NCBI RefSeq assembly: GCF_000719705.1
Contig: NZ_JOHO01000033.1
Location: 1-64,000 of the forward strand
Reading direction: 5' to 3'
DNA length: 64,000 nucleotides
DNA from: Streptomyces sp. NRRL S-350
Lineage (GTDB): Bacteria; Actinomycetota; Actinomycetes; Streptomycetales; Streptomycetaceae
Made by a program: the position numbers and the translations under genes. The notes under the pieces are model-generated. The model was not told the DNA's origin and did not search any database. It was given only the letters and a program-made list of their open reading frames with translations. Shown piece after piece: positions 8,287 to 21,180 of the stretch; the stretch's first letter is position 1, and each line of letters starts with the position of its first letter.

Positions 8287-9333
8287 ATGCGACTCGGGAT
8301 CAACCTCGGCTACTGGGGACTCGGCATGGACGCCGACAACATCGCCGTGGCCCAGGAGGCGGACCGGCTCGGCTACGCCGTCTGCTGGGCGGCGGAGGCG
8401 TACGGCTCGGACGCCGCGACCGTGCTCAGCTACGTCGCCGCGAAGACCGAACGGATCGACGTCGGCTCGGCCATCCTCCAGATCCCGGCCCGCACCCCGG
8501 CGATGACCGCGATGACCGCGGCGACCCTGGACACCCTCTCCGGCGGCCGGTTCCGCCTCGGTCTCGGCGTCTCCGGCCCACAGGTCTCCGAGGGCTGGTA
8601 CGGCGTGAAGTTCGACAAGCCGCTCGCCCGCACCCGCGAGTACGTGGAGATCATCCGCAAGGCGATGTCCCGCGAGCGCCTCGTCCACGAGGGCGCGCAC
8701 TGGACGCTGCCGCTGCCCGGCGGCCCCGGAAAGCCGATCAAGCTCACCGTGCACCCGGTGCGCGAGCACATCCCGCTGTACATCGCCGCGATCGGCCCCA
8801 AGAACCTGGAGCTGACCGGGGAGATCGCCGACGGCTGGCTCGGCATCTTCTTCTCGCCCGAGCACGCCGCCCTCTCCCTCGACCCGCTGACGGCCGGCCG
8901 CGCCAAGGCCGGGAAGGCGCTGGACGGCTTCGACCTCTGCCCGACGGTGAACCTCGCGGTCGGCGAGGACATCAAGGCCGGTGTCGACGCCCTGCGCTCG
9001 TACGCCGCGCTCTACATCGGCGGCATGGGCAGCAAGGAGAAGAACTTCTACAACCAGCTCACCCGGCGGATGGGCTACGAGCAGGCCGCCGACGAGATCC
9101 AGGAGAAGTACCTGGCCAAGGACTACGCGGGCGCCGCGGCCGCCGTCCCGCACGACCTGGTCGACGCCACCTCGCTGATCGGTGACACCGCCCGGATCGC
9201 CGACCGGATGCAGGCCTACGCCGACGCGGGCGTCACCACGCTCACCCTGGCCCCGGCCGGGTTCACCCTGGACGAGCGGATCCAGGCGCTGCGCACGGGC
9301 GTCGAGGCCCTGGAGCGCGCCGGCCTCGCCTGA
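8287..9333 (+). CDS. LLM class F420-dependent oxidoreductase
   Basis: A 348-residue luciferase-like monooxygenase fold (TIM barrel). It begins MRLGINLGYWG and has ADRLGYAVCWAAEAYGSD, the diagnostic LSGGRFRLGLGVSGPQV loop, and a C-terminal LTLAPAGFTLDERIQALR. In actinobacteria this group uses cofactor F420 (or FMN) to oxidise or reduce small metabolites; the physiological substrate here is unknown. ATG 8287 follows GGAAGG. The gene is divergent from the aldo/keto reductase, and the near-palindrome between them hints at TetR-type control, although no such regulator is encoded nearby. Confidence 0.9.
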   Translation: MRLGINLGYWGLGMDADNIAVAQEADRLGYAVCWAAEAYGSDAATVLSYVAAKTERIDVGSAILQIPARTPAMTAMTAATLDTLSGGRFRLGLGVSGPQVSEGWYGVKFDKPLARTREYVEIIRKAMSRERLVHEGAHWTLPLPGGPGKPIKLTVHPVREHIPLYIAAIGPKNLELTGEIADGWLGIFFSPEHAALSLDPLTAGRAKAGKALDGFDLCPTVNLAVGEDIKAGVDALRSYAALYIGGMGSKEKNFYNQLTRRMGYEQAADEIQEKYLAKDYAGAAAAVPHDLVDATSLIGDTARIADRMQAYADAGVTTLTLAPAGFTLDERIQALRTGVEALERAGLA

Positions 9334-9372
9334 GGAGGCGGGGGGTTCGGGCGGCACCACGGCCAGTCGTGC

Positions 9373-10362
9373 CTAAAGCCAGTCGTGCCGCTTGAACACC
9401 CGGTGCAGCACCACGCAGACCACCGCCATCAGTACCAGCACCGCCGGGTACCCCCACGCCTGGTGCAGTTCGGGCATGTCGTCGAAGTTCATCCCGTAGA
9501 TGCCCGCGATCATCGTCGGCACGGCGGCCAGCGCCGCCCAGGCCGAGATCTTCCGCATGTCGTTGTTCTGCTGCACGCTGACCTGCGCGAGGTTGGCGTT
9601 GAGGATGTCGGACAGCAGCCGGTCCATGCCTTCCACCTGGTCGTTCACCCGGGCCAGGTGGTCGGCGACGTCCCGCAGGTAGGGCGCCGTCTCGGGGCGG
9701 ACGAAGCGGGCGCCGCGTTCCAGCGTCAGCATCGGCTCCAGCAGCGGGCCGGTGGCCCGGCGCACGGACATCACCTGGCGCTTGTAGCCGTAGATCCGAC
9801 CGGCGGTGTCGCGGCCCACCCGGCCGGGGGTGAAGATGTCCGCCTCCAGCTCGTCGAGGTCGGCCTGCAGCGCGGTGGCCACCTCCATGTAGCCGTCCAC
9901 GATGGTGTCGGCGACGGAGTGCAGCACCGAGCTCGGCCCGTAGCGCAGCAGTTCGGGCTCCTGCTCCAGCCGGGCCCGCAGTTCGCCGAGCGGGGAGTCC
10001 TCGCCGTGCCGGACGGTCATCACGAAGTCGGGGCCGAGGAAGACCATCACCTCGCCGACCGTGGCGACGTGTGCGCCGGGGGCGTAGCCGAGGGTCTTCA
10101 GGGCGATGAACAGCGAGCCCTGGTAGGCCTCGACCTTGGGGCGCTGGTGGGCGCTGACGGCGTCCTCGACGGCCAGCGGGTGCAGTGCGAACTCCTGGCC
10201 GACGTGGCCGAGTTCCTCGGCGGTGGGCTCGAAGAGGCCTATCCAGACGAAGCCGTCCGGACCGGCGGCGCGGGCGGCGGCGAGGGCACCGGCCAGGTCG
10301 TCGGGGGCCTCGATCCGGTGGCCGGCGGCGTAGGCGGCGCAGTGGACGATCATGCGGGCCAT
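9373..10362 (-). CDS. corA: CorA family magnesium/cobalt channel
   Basis: A 329-residue pentameric inner-membrane channel subunit. A large cytoplasmic domain (residues 1 to about 265) ends in a long helix (DQVEGMDRLLSDILNANLAQ) leading to two C-terminal membrane helices. The signature GMNFDDMPE loop between them contains the GMN selectivity motif, and the protein ends with a basic FKRHDWL tail. Start is ATG 10362 (MARMIVH) or the second ATG at 10353. It converges on the LLM gene with only 39 bp between them. Three copies of a GGTGGTTCYG repeat lie upstream (10419-10460). Confidence 0.92.
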   Translation of the reverse strand: MARMIVHCAAYAAGHRIEAPDDLAGALAAARAAGPDGFVWIGLFEPTAEELGHVGQEFALHPLAVEDAVSAHQRPKVEAYQGSLFIALKTLGYAPGAHVATVGEVMVFLGPDFVMTVRHGEDSPLGELRARLEQEPELLRYGPSSVLHSVADTIVDGYMEVATALQADLDELEADIFTPGRVGRDTAGRIYGYKRQVMSVRRATGPLLEPMLTLERGARFVRPETAPYLRDVADHLARVNDQVEGMDRLLSDILNANLAQVSVQQNNDMRKISAWAALAAVPTMIAGIYGMNFDDMPELHQAWGYPAVLVLMAVVCVVLHRVFKRHDWL

Positions 10363-10418
10363 TGTCACCCGATCGGGGCCTTCAGGCACGGACCGGGGGC
10401 GGATCCGCGGCGGGCCGT

Positions 10419-10460
10419 GGTGGTTCCGGCGTAGCGCCGGGGTGGTTCCGGGTGGTTCTG
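10419..10460. repeat. three direct repeats upstream of corA
   Basis: GGTGGTTCCG occurs at 10419-10428 and 10441-10450, and GGTGGTTCTG at 10451-10460. The role is unknown; the position is in the divergent corA/phosphomutase promoter region. Confidence 0.45.
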
Positions 10461-10604
10461 AGTGCCTTCCGGGCGGACCGGGGTGGATCCGGCCACCGGC
10501 CGGGGGCATTCAGGCCCGGGCCCGGGCGGCCCGGGCCCACCGGCCGTGAACGGGGGTGCGACGCCGGGTGCGAATCCGGCCCCCACGACCGGGCCCGGAG
10601 GTCG

Positions 10605-10610
10605 TAGGCT
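10605..10610 (+). promoter_or_regulatory. -10 element of a predicted leaderless transcript
   Basis: TAGGCT lies 7 bases before the ATG at 10618. The surrounding CCCGGAGGTCGTAGG is repeated almost unchanged at 11408-11422 upstream of the DUF3090 gene. Confidence 0.5.
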
Positions 10611-10617
10611 GAACCCC

Positions 10618-11310
10618 ATGCCCACCCTGCTGCTCGTCCGTCACGGCCGCTCGACCGCGAACACCGCCGGAATCCTGGCCGGTTGGTCGCCCGGCGTGGA
10701 CCTCGACGACACCGGGCGCGAGCAGGCCGCCGCGCTGGCCGGCCGCCTGGCCGCCGTCCCGCTGGCGCAGGCCGTCAGCAGCCCGCTGGAGCGCTGCCGC
10801 CAGACGCTGGAGCCGCTGCTGGCCGTCCGGCCCGAGCTGGGCCCGCCGGCCGAGGACGAGCGGCTGGGGGAGTGCCACTACGGCGAGTGGACCGGCCGTC
10901 CGCTGGCCGAGCTGGCCAAGGAGCCGCTCTGGCGCACGGTGCAGGACCACGCCGCCGCCGCGGCCTTCCCCGGCGGTGAGTCGCTGCGCGAGCTGAGCCA
11001 CCGCACGGTGGACGCGGTGCGCGAATGGAACGGGAAGATCGCCGCCGAGCACGGCGAGGACGCGGTCTGGCTCGCCTGCTCGCACGGGGACGTGATCAAG
11101 GCGGTGGTGGCCGACGCGCTAGGCCTGCACCTCGACCACTTCCAGCGGATCAGCGTCGAGCCTTGTTCGGTCACCGTGATCCGCTACACCCCGCAGCGGC
11201 CCTTCGTCCTGAGGATGGGCGACACCGGCGACCTCTCCTCGCTGGTGCCGAGGGCCGGCACGGCCCCGGCCACCCCGGCGGGCGACGCGGTGGTCGGCGG
11301 CACCGCCTAG
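10618..11310 (+). CDS. histidine phosphatase, MSMEG_4193-type phosphomutase-like
   Basis: A 230-residue branched-clan histidine phosphatase. The phosphoryl-accepting RHGRST motif is at residues 8-13 (His9), followed by the second Arg in SSPLERCRQT, the acid EC in RLGECHYGEW and the second His in WLACSHGDVIKAV. Its position directly before DUF3090, the SCO1664-type protein and mshC is the hallmark context of the mycobacterial MSMEG_4193 family, which is tied to mycothiol-producing organisms. The substrate has not been defined to my knowledge. ATG 10618 is 7 bases behind a -10 element. Confidence 0.88.
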   Translation: MPTLLLVRHGRSTANTAGILAGWSPGVDLDDTGREQAAALAGRLAAVPLAQAVSSPLERCRQTLEPLLAVRPELGPPAEDERLGECHYGEWTGRPLAELAKEPLWRTVQDHAAAAAFPGGESLRELSHRTVDAVREWNGKIAAEHGEDAVWLACSHGDVIKAVVADALGLHLDHFQRISVEPCSVTVIRYTPQRPFVLRMGDTGDLSSLVPRAGTAPATPAGDAVVGGTA

Positions 11311-11496
11311 CGGTCGGCGCCCCTGCGGCGTCCGTCCCGGATGCCGCCGCCCGCGATCCCGCGGTGGCATCCCGCCCGCGGCCGCCGGCTCGGCTCCCCG
11401 GCCGGAGCCCGGAGGTCGTAGGGTGACTAACGAGTCCGAATACCCGCGATCCCCCTCGGCGGATCCGCGCCGACCGACACGATCCGGAGCGAGAGC

Positions 11497-12069
11497 GTGC
11501 CCCGTCAGGTCTTCTTCTACGACCAGCCCGAACGGTTCGTGGCCGGCACCGTCGGCCAGCCCGGCGCCAGGGCGTTCTACCTGCAGGCCAGCGCCCGGGG
11601 CCGGATCACCAGCGTGCTGCTGGAGAAGACCCAGGTGGCGGCGCTCGCCGAGCGGATCGAGGAGGTCCTGGACGAGGCGCTGCGCCGCAGCGGCGGCGAC
11701 GCCGCCATCCCGGCCGCGGCCCCGAAGGACCTGCTCGACACCGCCCCGCTCGATCTGCCGCTGGAGCAGGAGTTCCGGGTCGGCACCATGGCCCTGGCCT
11801 GGGACAGCGTGGACGCCTGCCTGGTGGTCGAGGCGCAGGCGCTGGTCGAGGAGGAGGAAGAGGACGAGGACGCCGCCGCGGTGGTCTTCACCGACGACGA
11901 CAGCGGTCCGGACATGCTGCGGGTGCGGCTGACCGGCGCGATGGCCCGGGTGTTCGCCAAGCGCGCGCTGGACCTGGTCGCGGCCGGCCGCAAGCCCTGC
12001 CCGTTCTGCAACCTGCCGCTCGACCCCGAGGGCCACCTGTGCCCGCGCGCGAACGGTTACCGGCGCTGA
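11497..12069 (+). CDS. DUF3090 family protein
   Basis: A 190-residue soluble protein beginning [20 protein letters not shown], characteristic of DUF3090. The middle is acidic (a run of Glu/Asp near residues 115-125). The C-terminus [17 protein letters not shown] offers three Cys and a His in a zinc-ribbon-like arrangement. The function is unknown. It is always found with the neighbouring phosphatase and kinase-like gene in mycothiol producers, as far as I recall. Start GTG 11497. The end overlaps the next gene by 31 bp, implying translational coupling. Confidence 0.85.
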   Translation: MPRQVFFYDQPERFVAGTVGQPGARAFYLQASARGRITSVLLEKTQVAALAERIEEVLDEALRRSGGDAAIPAAAPKDLLDTAPLDLPLEQEFRVGTMALAWDSVDACLVVEAQALVEEEEEDEDAAAVVFTDDDSGPDMLRVRLTGAMARVFAKRALDLVAAGRKPCPFCNLPLDPEGHLCPRANGYRR

Positions 12070-12911
12070 ACACCGACACCGCGCCCCAGGCCGACCCGGC
12101 GGCGGCGGCCGCGCTCGCCGCCGACGTGCCGACCGCCCTCGCCCTGCTGCGCCAGGGCGAGCTGACCGTGCACGGCCGGCTCACCGACGCCTCCAACGCC
12201 GCGCTGTACTGCACGGTCGCGCACGGTTCGCTGAGCGCGCAGGCGGTCTACAAGCCGGTGGCCGGGGAGCGCCCGCTGTGGGACTTCCCGGACGGCACGC
12301 TGGCGGGGCGCGAGGTCGCCGCGTACGAGCTGTCCGCCGCGACGGGCTGGGCGCTGATCCCGCCCACAGTCCTGCGCGAGGGCCCGCACGGGCCCGGCAT
12401 GGTGCAGTTGTGGGTCGAGCCGGACCCGCAGGCCGAGCCGCTGCTCGCGCTGCAGGATCCGCGCGGCCCGGAGGAGGGCTGGCTGCCGATCGTCCGGGCC
12501 GAGGTCGAGGGCGGGCGCACCGCGCTGCTGGTGCACCACGACGACCGGGGGCTGCGCCGGCTCGCCGTACTGGACGCGGTGCTCAACAACGCCGACCGCA
12601 AGGGCGGCCACCTGATCCCGGCCGCCGACGGCCGGGTGTACGGCATCGACCACGGAGTCACCTTCAACACCGAGGGCAAGCTGCGCACGCTGCTCTGGGG
12701 CTGGGCCGGCGACCCGTTGCCCACCGAGGCGCTGGAGGTGCTGGCCCGGCTGGCCGAGCAGTTGGACGGCGAGCTGGCCGAACGCCTCGCCCCGCACCTG
12801 ACGGAGGCCGAGCTGGAGGCCACCCGGGCGCGGGTGGCCGGGCTGCGTGGCTCCGGTCGTCACCCGCTGCCCTCCGAGGACTGGCCCGCGATCCCCTGGC
12901 CGCCGGTGTAA
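12039..12911 (+). CDS. SCO1664-type kinase-fold protein
   Basis: A 290-residue protein of the TIGR03843/SCO1664 family, distantly related to phosphatidylinositol 3/4-kinase and HipA folds. Kinase-like features are visible: [16 protein letters not shown] in the nucleotide-binding lobe (Lys), [17 protein letters not shown] as the catalytic loop (Asp and Asn), and GIDHGVTF as the metal-binding Asp. The target is unknown; its place before mshC suggests a role linked to mycothiol. Start GTG 12039 lies within the end of the DUF3090 gene; I see no better start downstream. Confidence 0.8.
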   Translation: MPARERLPALNTDTAPQADPAAAAALAADVPTALALLRQGELTVHGRLTDASNAALYCTVAHGSLSAQAVYKPVAGERPLWDFPDGTLAGREVAAYELSAATGWALIPPTVLREGPHGPGMVQLWVEPDPQAEPLLALQDPRGPEEGWLPIVRAEVEGGRTALLVHHDDRGLRRLAVLDAVLNNADRKGGHLIPAADGRVYGIDHGVTFNTEGKLRTLLWGWAGDPLPTEALEVLARLAEQLDGELAERLAPHLTEAELEATRARVAGLRGSGRHPLPSEDWPAIPWPPV

Positions 12912-13096
12912 CAGGCGAGTCGGGGGTCCGGGCCTGCCCCCGCAGCTCGCCCGTTCCCGGACGGCGGGGGTCGATCCGGCGCCGTACCCGGGTGCATTAC
13001 CAGTCGCGAAGCGGTCAGGCAACGACAGGAAGCGAATCCAGTCGATCTTGTGCACTGGTTAGGCTTCCAAATGTTCGCAAGGTTAAAGTTGTTTCC

Positions 13097-14326
13097 ATGC
13101 ATGCCTGGCCCGCCTCCGAGGTTCCCACCCTGCCTGGTCAGGGTCTCCCCCTTCGTATCCACGACACCGCAGCGGGCACGGTCCGGGAGGTCGTGCCGCA
13201 GGACGGCACCGGCCGGATCTACGTCTGCGGCATCACCCCCTACGACGCGACCCACCTGGGCCACGCCGCCACCTACAACGCGTTCGACCTGGTCCAGCGC
13301 GTCTGGAAGGACGCCGGCCACGACGTCCTCTACGTCCAGAACGTCACCGACGTCGACGACCCGCTGCTGCAGCGCGCCGTCGAGACCGGCCAGGACTGGA
13401 CCGCACTGGCCGAGCGCGAGACGGCCCTGTTCCGCGAGGACATGACCGCGCTGCGCATGCTCCCCCCGGCCCACTACGTCGGCGCCGTCGAGTCGATCCC
13501 GTGGATCGTCCCGATCGTCCGGAAACTGCTGGCCTCCGGCGCCGCCTACCGGGTCGACGGCGACATCTACTTCTCGGTCGACGCGGACCCGCACTTCGGC
13601 GAGGTCTCCGGCCTCACCCGCGAGGCCATGCGCCCCGTCTTCGCCGAGCGCGGCGGCGACCCGGACCGCCCGGGCAAGCGGAACCCGCTGGACGCCCTGC
13701 TCTGGCTGGCCGCCCGCCCGGGCGAGCCCGCCTGGGACACCGAACTCGGCCACGGCCGCCCCGGTTGGCACATCGAGTGCGTCGCCATCGCGCTGCAGTA
13801 CCTCGGCATGTCCTTCGACATCCAGGGCGGCGGCAGCGACCTCTCCTTCCCGCACCACGAGATGGGCGCCGCGCACGCCCAGGTCGCCACCGGCACCCAC
13901 CCGTACGCCCAGGCGTACGTGCACGCCGGCATGGTCGCCCTGGACGGCCAGAAGATGTCCAAGTCCCGGGGCAACCTGGTCTTCGTCTCGGCGCTGCGCC
14001 GCGAGGGCGTGGACCCGGCGGCGATCCGCCTGGCGCTGCTCTCGAACCACTACCGCGCCGACTGGGAGTGGACCAAGGACGTCCTGGACGAGGCCGTCGA
14101 GCGCCTCGCCCGCTGGCGCGCCGCGGTCTCCCGGCCGGACGGCCCGGCAGCCGAGCAACTGCTCGCCGAGGTCCGCACGGCGCTCGCGAACGACCTGGAC
14201 GCGCCGGCCGCACTGGCCGCCGTGGACCGCTGGGCGGCGCAGCAGGACGCCGACGGCGGCACCGACATCGGCGCGCCCGGCCTGGTGACCCGCACCGTGG
14301 ACGCCCTGCTCGGCGTCGCCCTGTAG
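13097..14326 (+). CDS. mshC: cysteine:GlcN-Ins ligase, mycothiol biosynthesis
   Basis: A 409-residue ATP-dependent ligase that joins cysteine to 1-D-myo-inosityl-2-amino-2-deoxy-glucopyranoside, the third enzymatic stage of mycothiol synthesis. It is a class I cysteinyl-tRNA-synthetase relative: [11 protein letters not shown] is the HIGH-type motif, with CGITP Cys and WHIECVAI and HHEMG zinc ligands, and KMSKS at residues 286-290. It is shorter than CysRS, lacking the anticodon-binding domain, which is the usual distinction. ATG 13097 gives the family N-terminus [10 protein letters not shown]. The ribosome site is weak. A TAGGCT at 13060-13065 could be the -10. It ends at a strong terminator. 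Confidence 0.95.
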   Translation: MHAWPASEVPTLPGQGLPLRIHDTAAGTVREVVPQDGTGRIYVCGITPYDATHLGHAATYNAFDLVQRVWKDAGHDVLYVQNVTDVDDPLLQRAVETGQDWTALAERETALFREDMTALRMLPPAHYVGAVESIPWIVPIVRKLLASGAAYRVDGDIYFSVDADPHFGEVSGLTREAMRPVFAERGGDPDRPGKRNPLDALLWLAARPGEPAWDTELGHGRPGWHIECVAIALQYLGMSFDIQGGGSDLSFPHHEMGAAHAQVATGTHPYAQAYVHAGMVALDGQKMSKSRGNLVFVSALRREGVDPAAIRLALLSNHYRADWEWTKDVLDEAVERLARWRAAVSRPDGPAAEQLLAEVRTALANDLDAPAALAAVDRWAAQQDADGGTDIGAPGLVTRTVDALLGVAL

Positions 14327-14370
14327 TCCGGCCGCAGCCGGTCGCAGTCCCGCTCCGACCCCGTAAGGCA

Positions 14371-14414
14371 ACGCCGGAGGGCGCCAGGACAACCGTCCCG
14401 GCGCCCTCCGGCGT
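14371..14414. terminator. bidirectional terminator
   Basis: A perfect 15-bp stem (14371-14385 with 14400-14414) whose loop itself folds as GGAC-AACC-GTCC. It separates the converging mshC and PAC2 genes. Confidence 0.75.
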
Positions 14415-14425
14415 CACGTCGACTG

Positions 14426-15379
14426 CTACTCCTCCTCGGGCCCGTCCTGGCTCTCCCGGGCCGGGCCCGGCGACTCCGGCTCGGCCGGCCGCTCCGCCGT
14501 GGCGTGCCCGGACACCGGCTTCTCGCCCGTCGGCCCGACGTTCTCCCGGCGGCGCAGGTAGCGCTCGAACTCGCGGGCGATGGCGTCGCCGGAGGCCTCC
14601 GGCAGCTCCGCGGTGTCCTGCGCCTCCTCCAGCTGCTGGACGTACTCGGCGACCTCGCTGTCCTCGGCGGCCAGCTGGTCCACGCCCAGCTGCCAGGCCC
14701 GGGCGTCCTCGCCGAGCTCGCCCGGCGGGATGCGCAGGTCCAGCAGGTCCTCCAGCTTGTTGACCAGCGCCAGCGTGGCCTTGGGGTTCGGCGGCTGCGA
14801 GACGTAGTGCGGCACCGCCGCCCAGAGCGTCACGGCCGGGACGCCGGCGTGCGTGCAGGCCTCCTGGAGCACGCCGACGATGCCGGTGGGGCCCTCGTAG
14901 CGGCTCTCCTCCAGGTCCAGCCGGCGGGCCAGTTCCGGGTCCGAGGTGACTCCGCTGACCGGCACCGGGCGGCTGTGCGGGGTGTCGCCGAGCAGCGCGC
15001 CCAGGATCACCACCAGCTCGATGCCCAGCTCGTGCGCGAAGCCCAGCAGCTCGTTGCAGAACGAGCGCCAGCGCATGCTCGGCTCGATGCCCCGGACCAG
15101 CACGACGTCCCGGGTGGCCGGCTCGGTCACCCGGATCACCGAGAGCCGGGTGGTCGGCCAGGTGATCCGTCGGATGCCGCCGTCCAGCCAGACCGTGGGC
15201 CGGTTGACCTGGAAGTCGTAGTAGTCCTCGGCGTCCAGGGCGGCGATCACCTTGCCGCCCCACGTCTCGTCCAGGTGAGCCAGGGCTGCGGAGGCGGCGT
15301 CGCCCGCGTCGTTCCAGCCCTCGAAGGCGCAGACCATCACCGGGTCGATCAACTCGGGAACATCTTCCAACTCGATCAC
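14426..15379 (-). CDS. PAC2 family protein
   Basis: A 317-residue member of the PAC2 (proteasome assembly chaperone 2) family, whose bacterial role is undetermined. Typical elements are the start VIELEDVPELIDPVMV, AFEGWNDAGDAAS, LVRGIEPSMRWRSF, GALLGDTPHSRPVPV and LWAAVPHYVSQPPNP. After residue 270 the chain is acidic and disordered. GTG 15379 is chosen because GGAGGGAGA lies just upstream and the family sequence begins there; an ATG near 15482 would add about 34 unrelated residues. The Pup-proteasome locus lies 14 kb away, so a functional link is possible but not shown. Confidence 0.85.
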   Translation of the reverse strand: MIELEDVPELIDPVMVCAFEGWNDAGDAASAALAHLDETWGGKVIAALDAEDYYDFQVNRPTVWLDGGIRRITWPTTRLSVIRVTEPATRDVVLVRGIEPSMRWRSFCNELLGFAHELGIELVVILGALLGDTPHSRPVPVSGVTSDPELARRLDLEESRYEGPTGIVGVLQEACTHAGVPAVTLWAAVPHYVSQPPNPKATLALVNKLEDLLDLRIPPGELGEDARAWQLGVDQLAAEDSEVAEYVQQLEEAQDTAELPEASGDAIAREFERYLRRRENVGPTGEKPVSGHATAERPAEPESPGPARESQDGPEEE

Positions 15380-15735
15380 CCAGCGTCTCCCTCCGGTCGG
15401 CGGCAGGTCCGGTGCCGCCCCGGCTGGTTTGCCGAGGCGCCGACGGGCCGGCTGCCGACTGTCGAACCTCTCGTCTCCCATGGAACGCCTCGCCCCATGG
15501 TCCCTACCTGCCCAGCCTACGGGCTTTGATGCGCGCCGCGGCCGGGCACCGGGACAGTCTGGGGGAGCCGGCCGCCCCGATCCAGCGGATATCGCGACGG
15601 CCCGGCCTGACGCCGCGTCAGGCGCCGCCCCGGGTGCGGACCGTGTCCGGCCGGCAGCGCGGCGCGACGGCGTGCCGCCGAGGCCCGGCGGCGCGATGAT
15701 GAACAGGCGGGGGCCGGGTGGAAGGGGCCGGACCG
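15380..15735. other. divergent intergenic region
   Basis: 356 bp between the PAC2 gene (minus) and the SRPBCC gene (plus). No gene, clear promoter or repeat is evident to me. Part could be an N-terminal extension of PAC2 if an upstream ATG is used. Confidence 0.4.
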
Positions 15736-16257
15736 ATGGACCGATGGCTGTGGACCGGCGCGGGCGCCGGTGTGGCCGTGGCGGCCGCCGCCGCACTGGT
15801 GGCGGCGGACCGGGCCGGGCGGAGGCTCCCGGTGGAGCACATCACCGAGGGCGGCCTGGAACTCTCCCAGCCGCCCGGCGCGGTCTGGGAGGTGCTGACG
15901 GACATCGACCTCTACCCGGCCTGGCGCCCGGGCCTCACCCACGTCGAACGGCTGCCCGCCACGGCCGGCGGCCGGGCGCGCTGGCGCGAGTACGACCGGC
16001 ACGGACACACCACGTACGAGGTGGTGGCGAGCGAGCCCCCGCACCGGCTGGTCACCGGCATCGCCGACCCGGACCTCCCCTACGGCGGCACCTGGACGTT
16101 CCGGCTCACCCCGGCCGGGCCGGGCTGCTCGCTGACCGTCACCGAGCGCGGCGAGGTCCGCCGGCCGCTGTACCGGGCCGTCTCGCACTACCTGGTGGGC
16201 GAGGACGCCGCCGTCCACCGCTACCTGCGCGCCCTGGCCCACCGGATGGCCGCCTAG
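15736..16257 (+). CDS. SRPBCC family protein with N-terminal membrane anchor
   Basis: A 173-residue protein. Residues 4-25 are a hydrophobic alanine/valine segment, probably a membrane anchor. The rest is a START/Bet v1-type ligand-binding fold: LSQPPGAVWEVLTDIDLYPAWRPG, RWREYDRHGHTTYEV, GGTWTFRLTPAGPG and a C-terminal helix (HRYLRALAHRMAA). Such proteins bind hydrophobic ligands or act as polyketide cyclases; the ligand is unknown. ATG 15736 follows GAAGGGG. The 28-bp gap to the next, converging gene is too short for separate regulation. Confidence 0.85.
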   Translation: MDRWLWTGAGAGVAVAAAAALVAADRAGRRLPVEHITEGGLELSQPPGAVWEVLTDIDLYPAWRPGLTHVERLPATAGGRARWREYDRHGHTTYEVVASEPPHRLVTGIADPDLPYGGTWTFRLTPAGPGCSLTVTERGEVRRPLYRAVSHYLVGEDAAVHRYLRALAHRMAA

Positions 16258-16285
16258 CAGGGCGGCGGGGCAGCGGCCCCGGACC

Positions 16286-17386
16286 TCAGGAGCCGCGGAC
16301 GTCCACCCAGCCGCCGCGGTACGCCGCCCAGTTCTCGGGCGTCGAGGCGAAGTCCACGTAGAGTGCGACGCCGAAGTTCGCCCGCCGCAGGTCCTGCCGG
16401 CCCAGGCCCAGCCGGACGCCGCGCACGGCGGCGTCGACGGTCTCCGCGTCACCCCGGTGGCCCCACTTGTCGTCCCAGTAGAACGGCAGGCCGATCAGCA
16501 GGTCCACGTCGGCCGGGGTGGCCCGCAGGGCGAGCTCGGTCTGCTGGGCGACGTATCCGCCGTACAGCGGCTCGGTCGGCATCGAGGTGTCGTAGGTCAT
16601 CGCGGCGATCTGGTCGACCCGCCGGGCGGTCGCGGCGAAGTAGTCCCGGTCCCACCACTTGCCGTGGCCGGTGAGCAGGATGCCGGCCGTGTGCAGGCCC
16701 GGGACCGGGTCGATCTGCGGGGCGGCCACCGAGAGCGCGGCGCCGCGCGCCGCCGTGACCGGGCGGACCTGGTCGAGCAGGGCGAGCCAGCCGGCCGAGC
16801 CGGGGCGGATCGGCTCCATGTCGAAGTGCACGCCGTCGAAGCCGAGGTCCAGCACCTGGCGGGCGGAGGCGGTGACCCGGTCCCGGGTCGGGGCGTCCTC
16901 CAGGTCCAGGCCGTCCTTCTCCGGCTTGACCTCGTCACCCAGCCAGCCCTGCAGCCGTACGCCCGGCAGTTCCCGGTGCACGGTGTCGGTGAACCAGCGG
17001 GCCCGGGGGTGGACGGCGGGCGGCAGCGAGCCGTCGTGCTCCAGCGGGCCGGTGTGCACGTACAGGTCCCGGATGCCGGTGCCGGCCAGTTGCCGGACGA
17101 GCCCGGCCACGTCGGTCTCCGTCCGGCGGCCGTCCACCCAGGCGTGGCCGAGCCAGAGCGCGTCCCGGCCCCTGGTGCGGGCCTCGGCGGCGGGTTCACC
17201 CGCGTAGTGCAACCGGATCGAGACGAACAGCGAGCCGAGCGCGGCGACGGGCACGGCCGCCGCCAGCACCGCCACCAGCAGCGCCCTGCGCCACCAGGAC
17301 CAGCCTCGCCAGCGGTCGCGCAGCGCCCGGGCCGGGGCCGCCAGGGCCCCGCCGATCCGCCGCGCGCGGGTCCGGAATCGGGCCAC
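16286..17386 (-). CDS. membrane-anchored GH18-like putative glycosidase
   Basis: 366 residues. An N-terminal basic region is followed by one hydrophobic segment (about residues 33-56, LLVAVLAAAVPVAALGSLF), so the catalytic part is probably exported and tethered. The remainder resembles a TIM-barrel glycoside hydrolase of the GH18 kind: DLGFDGVHFDMEP matches the DGxxxDxE catalytic motif (Glu as proton donor), with MTYDTSMP and IGLPFYWDD on later strands. The substrate is unknown. The start was taken at MARFRTRARR. It is divergent from metH. Confidence 0.75.
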   Translation of the reverse strand: MARFRTRARRIGGALAAPARALRDRWRGWSWWRRALLVAVLAAAVPVAALGSLFVSIRLHYAGEPAAEARTRGRDALWLGHAWVDGRRTETDVAGLVRQLAGTGIRDLYVHTGPLEHDGSLPPAVHPRARWFTDTVHRELPGVRLQGWLGDEVKPEKDGLDLEDAPTRDRVTASARQVLDLGFDGVHFDMEPIRPGSAGWLALLDQVRPVTAARGAALSVAAPQIDPVPGLHTAGILLTGHGKWWDRDYFAATARRVDQIAAMTYDTSMPTEPLYGGYVAQQTELALRATPADVDLLIGLPFYWDDKWGHRGDAETVDAAVRGVRLGLGRQDLRRANFGVALYVDFASTPENWAAYRGGWVDVRGS

Positions 17387-17528
17387 GCGGTTGCTCCCCC
17401 CTTGCGGTCACGGCTCAGGATACGGAATGGGCCCGCAAGCCGACGCGTCGGCCGGATACCCTGACCACGTGCGTGCCCGACCAAGCGGGCGTGCAAAGCC
17501 GACAGCCGTCGCACCAGGGAGAAGCCCC

Positions 17529-21041
<3,513 letters not shown>

Positions 21042-21103
21042 CTCCTGCGTCGCGTTCCGTTCGCTCTTTCCGGACGAAGCGGGCGTATCCTGGATGATCC
21101 TGA

Positions 21104-21137
21104 ACGGGCCGGTCCGCTCACCAGCGGGCCGGCCCGT
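21104..21137 (+). terminator. hairpin after metH
   Basis: A 9-bp perfect stem (21104-21112 with 21129-21137) and a 16-base loop in the metH-HAD gap. Confidence 0.45.
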
Positions 21138-21180
21138 GCCATCCCCGGGTCCGCCGGGGCCTGCCGGAAGGACGTCCGCC

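Noticed and set aside
12039..12911. HipA-type toxin
   Set aside because: The kinase-fold pattern is shared, but the length, the start of the protein and the mshC context fit the SCO1664 family, and there is no HipB-like antitoxin.
17387..17528. Cobalamin or S-adenosylhomocysteine riboswitch before metH
   Set aside because: The gap is only about 140 bp and I cannot find the B12-box or the conserved core of either class.
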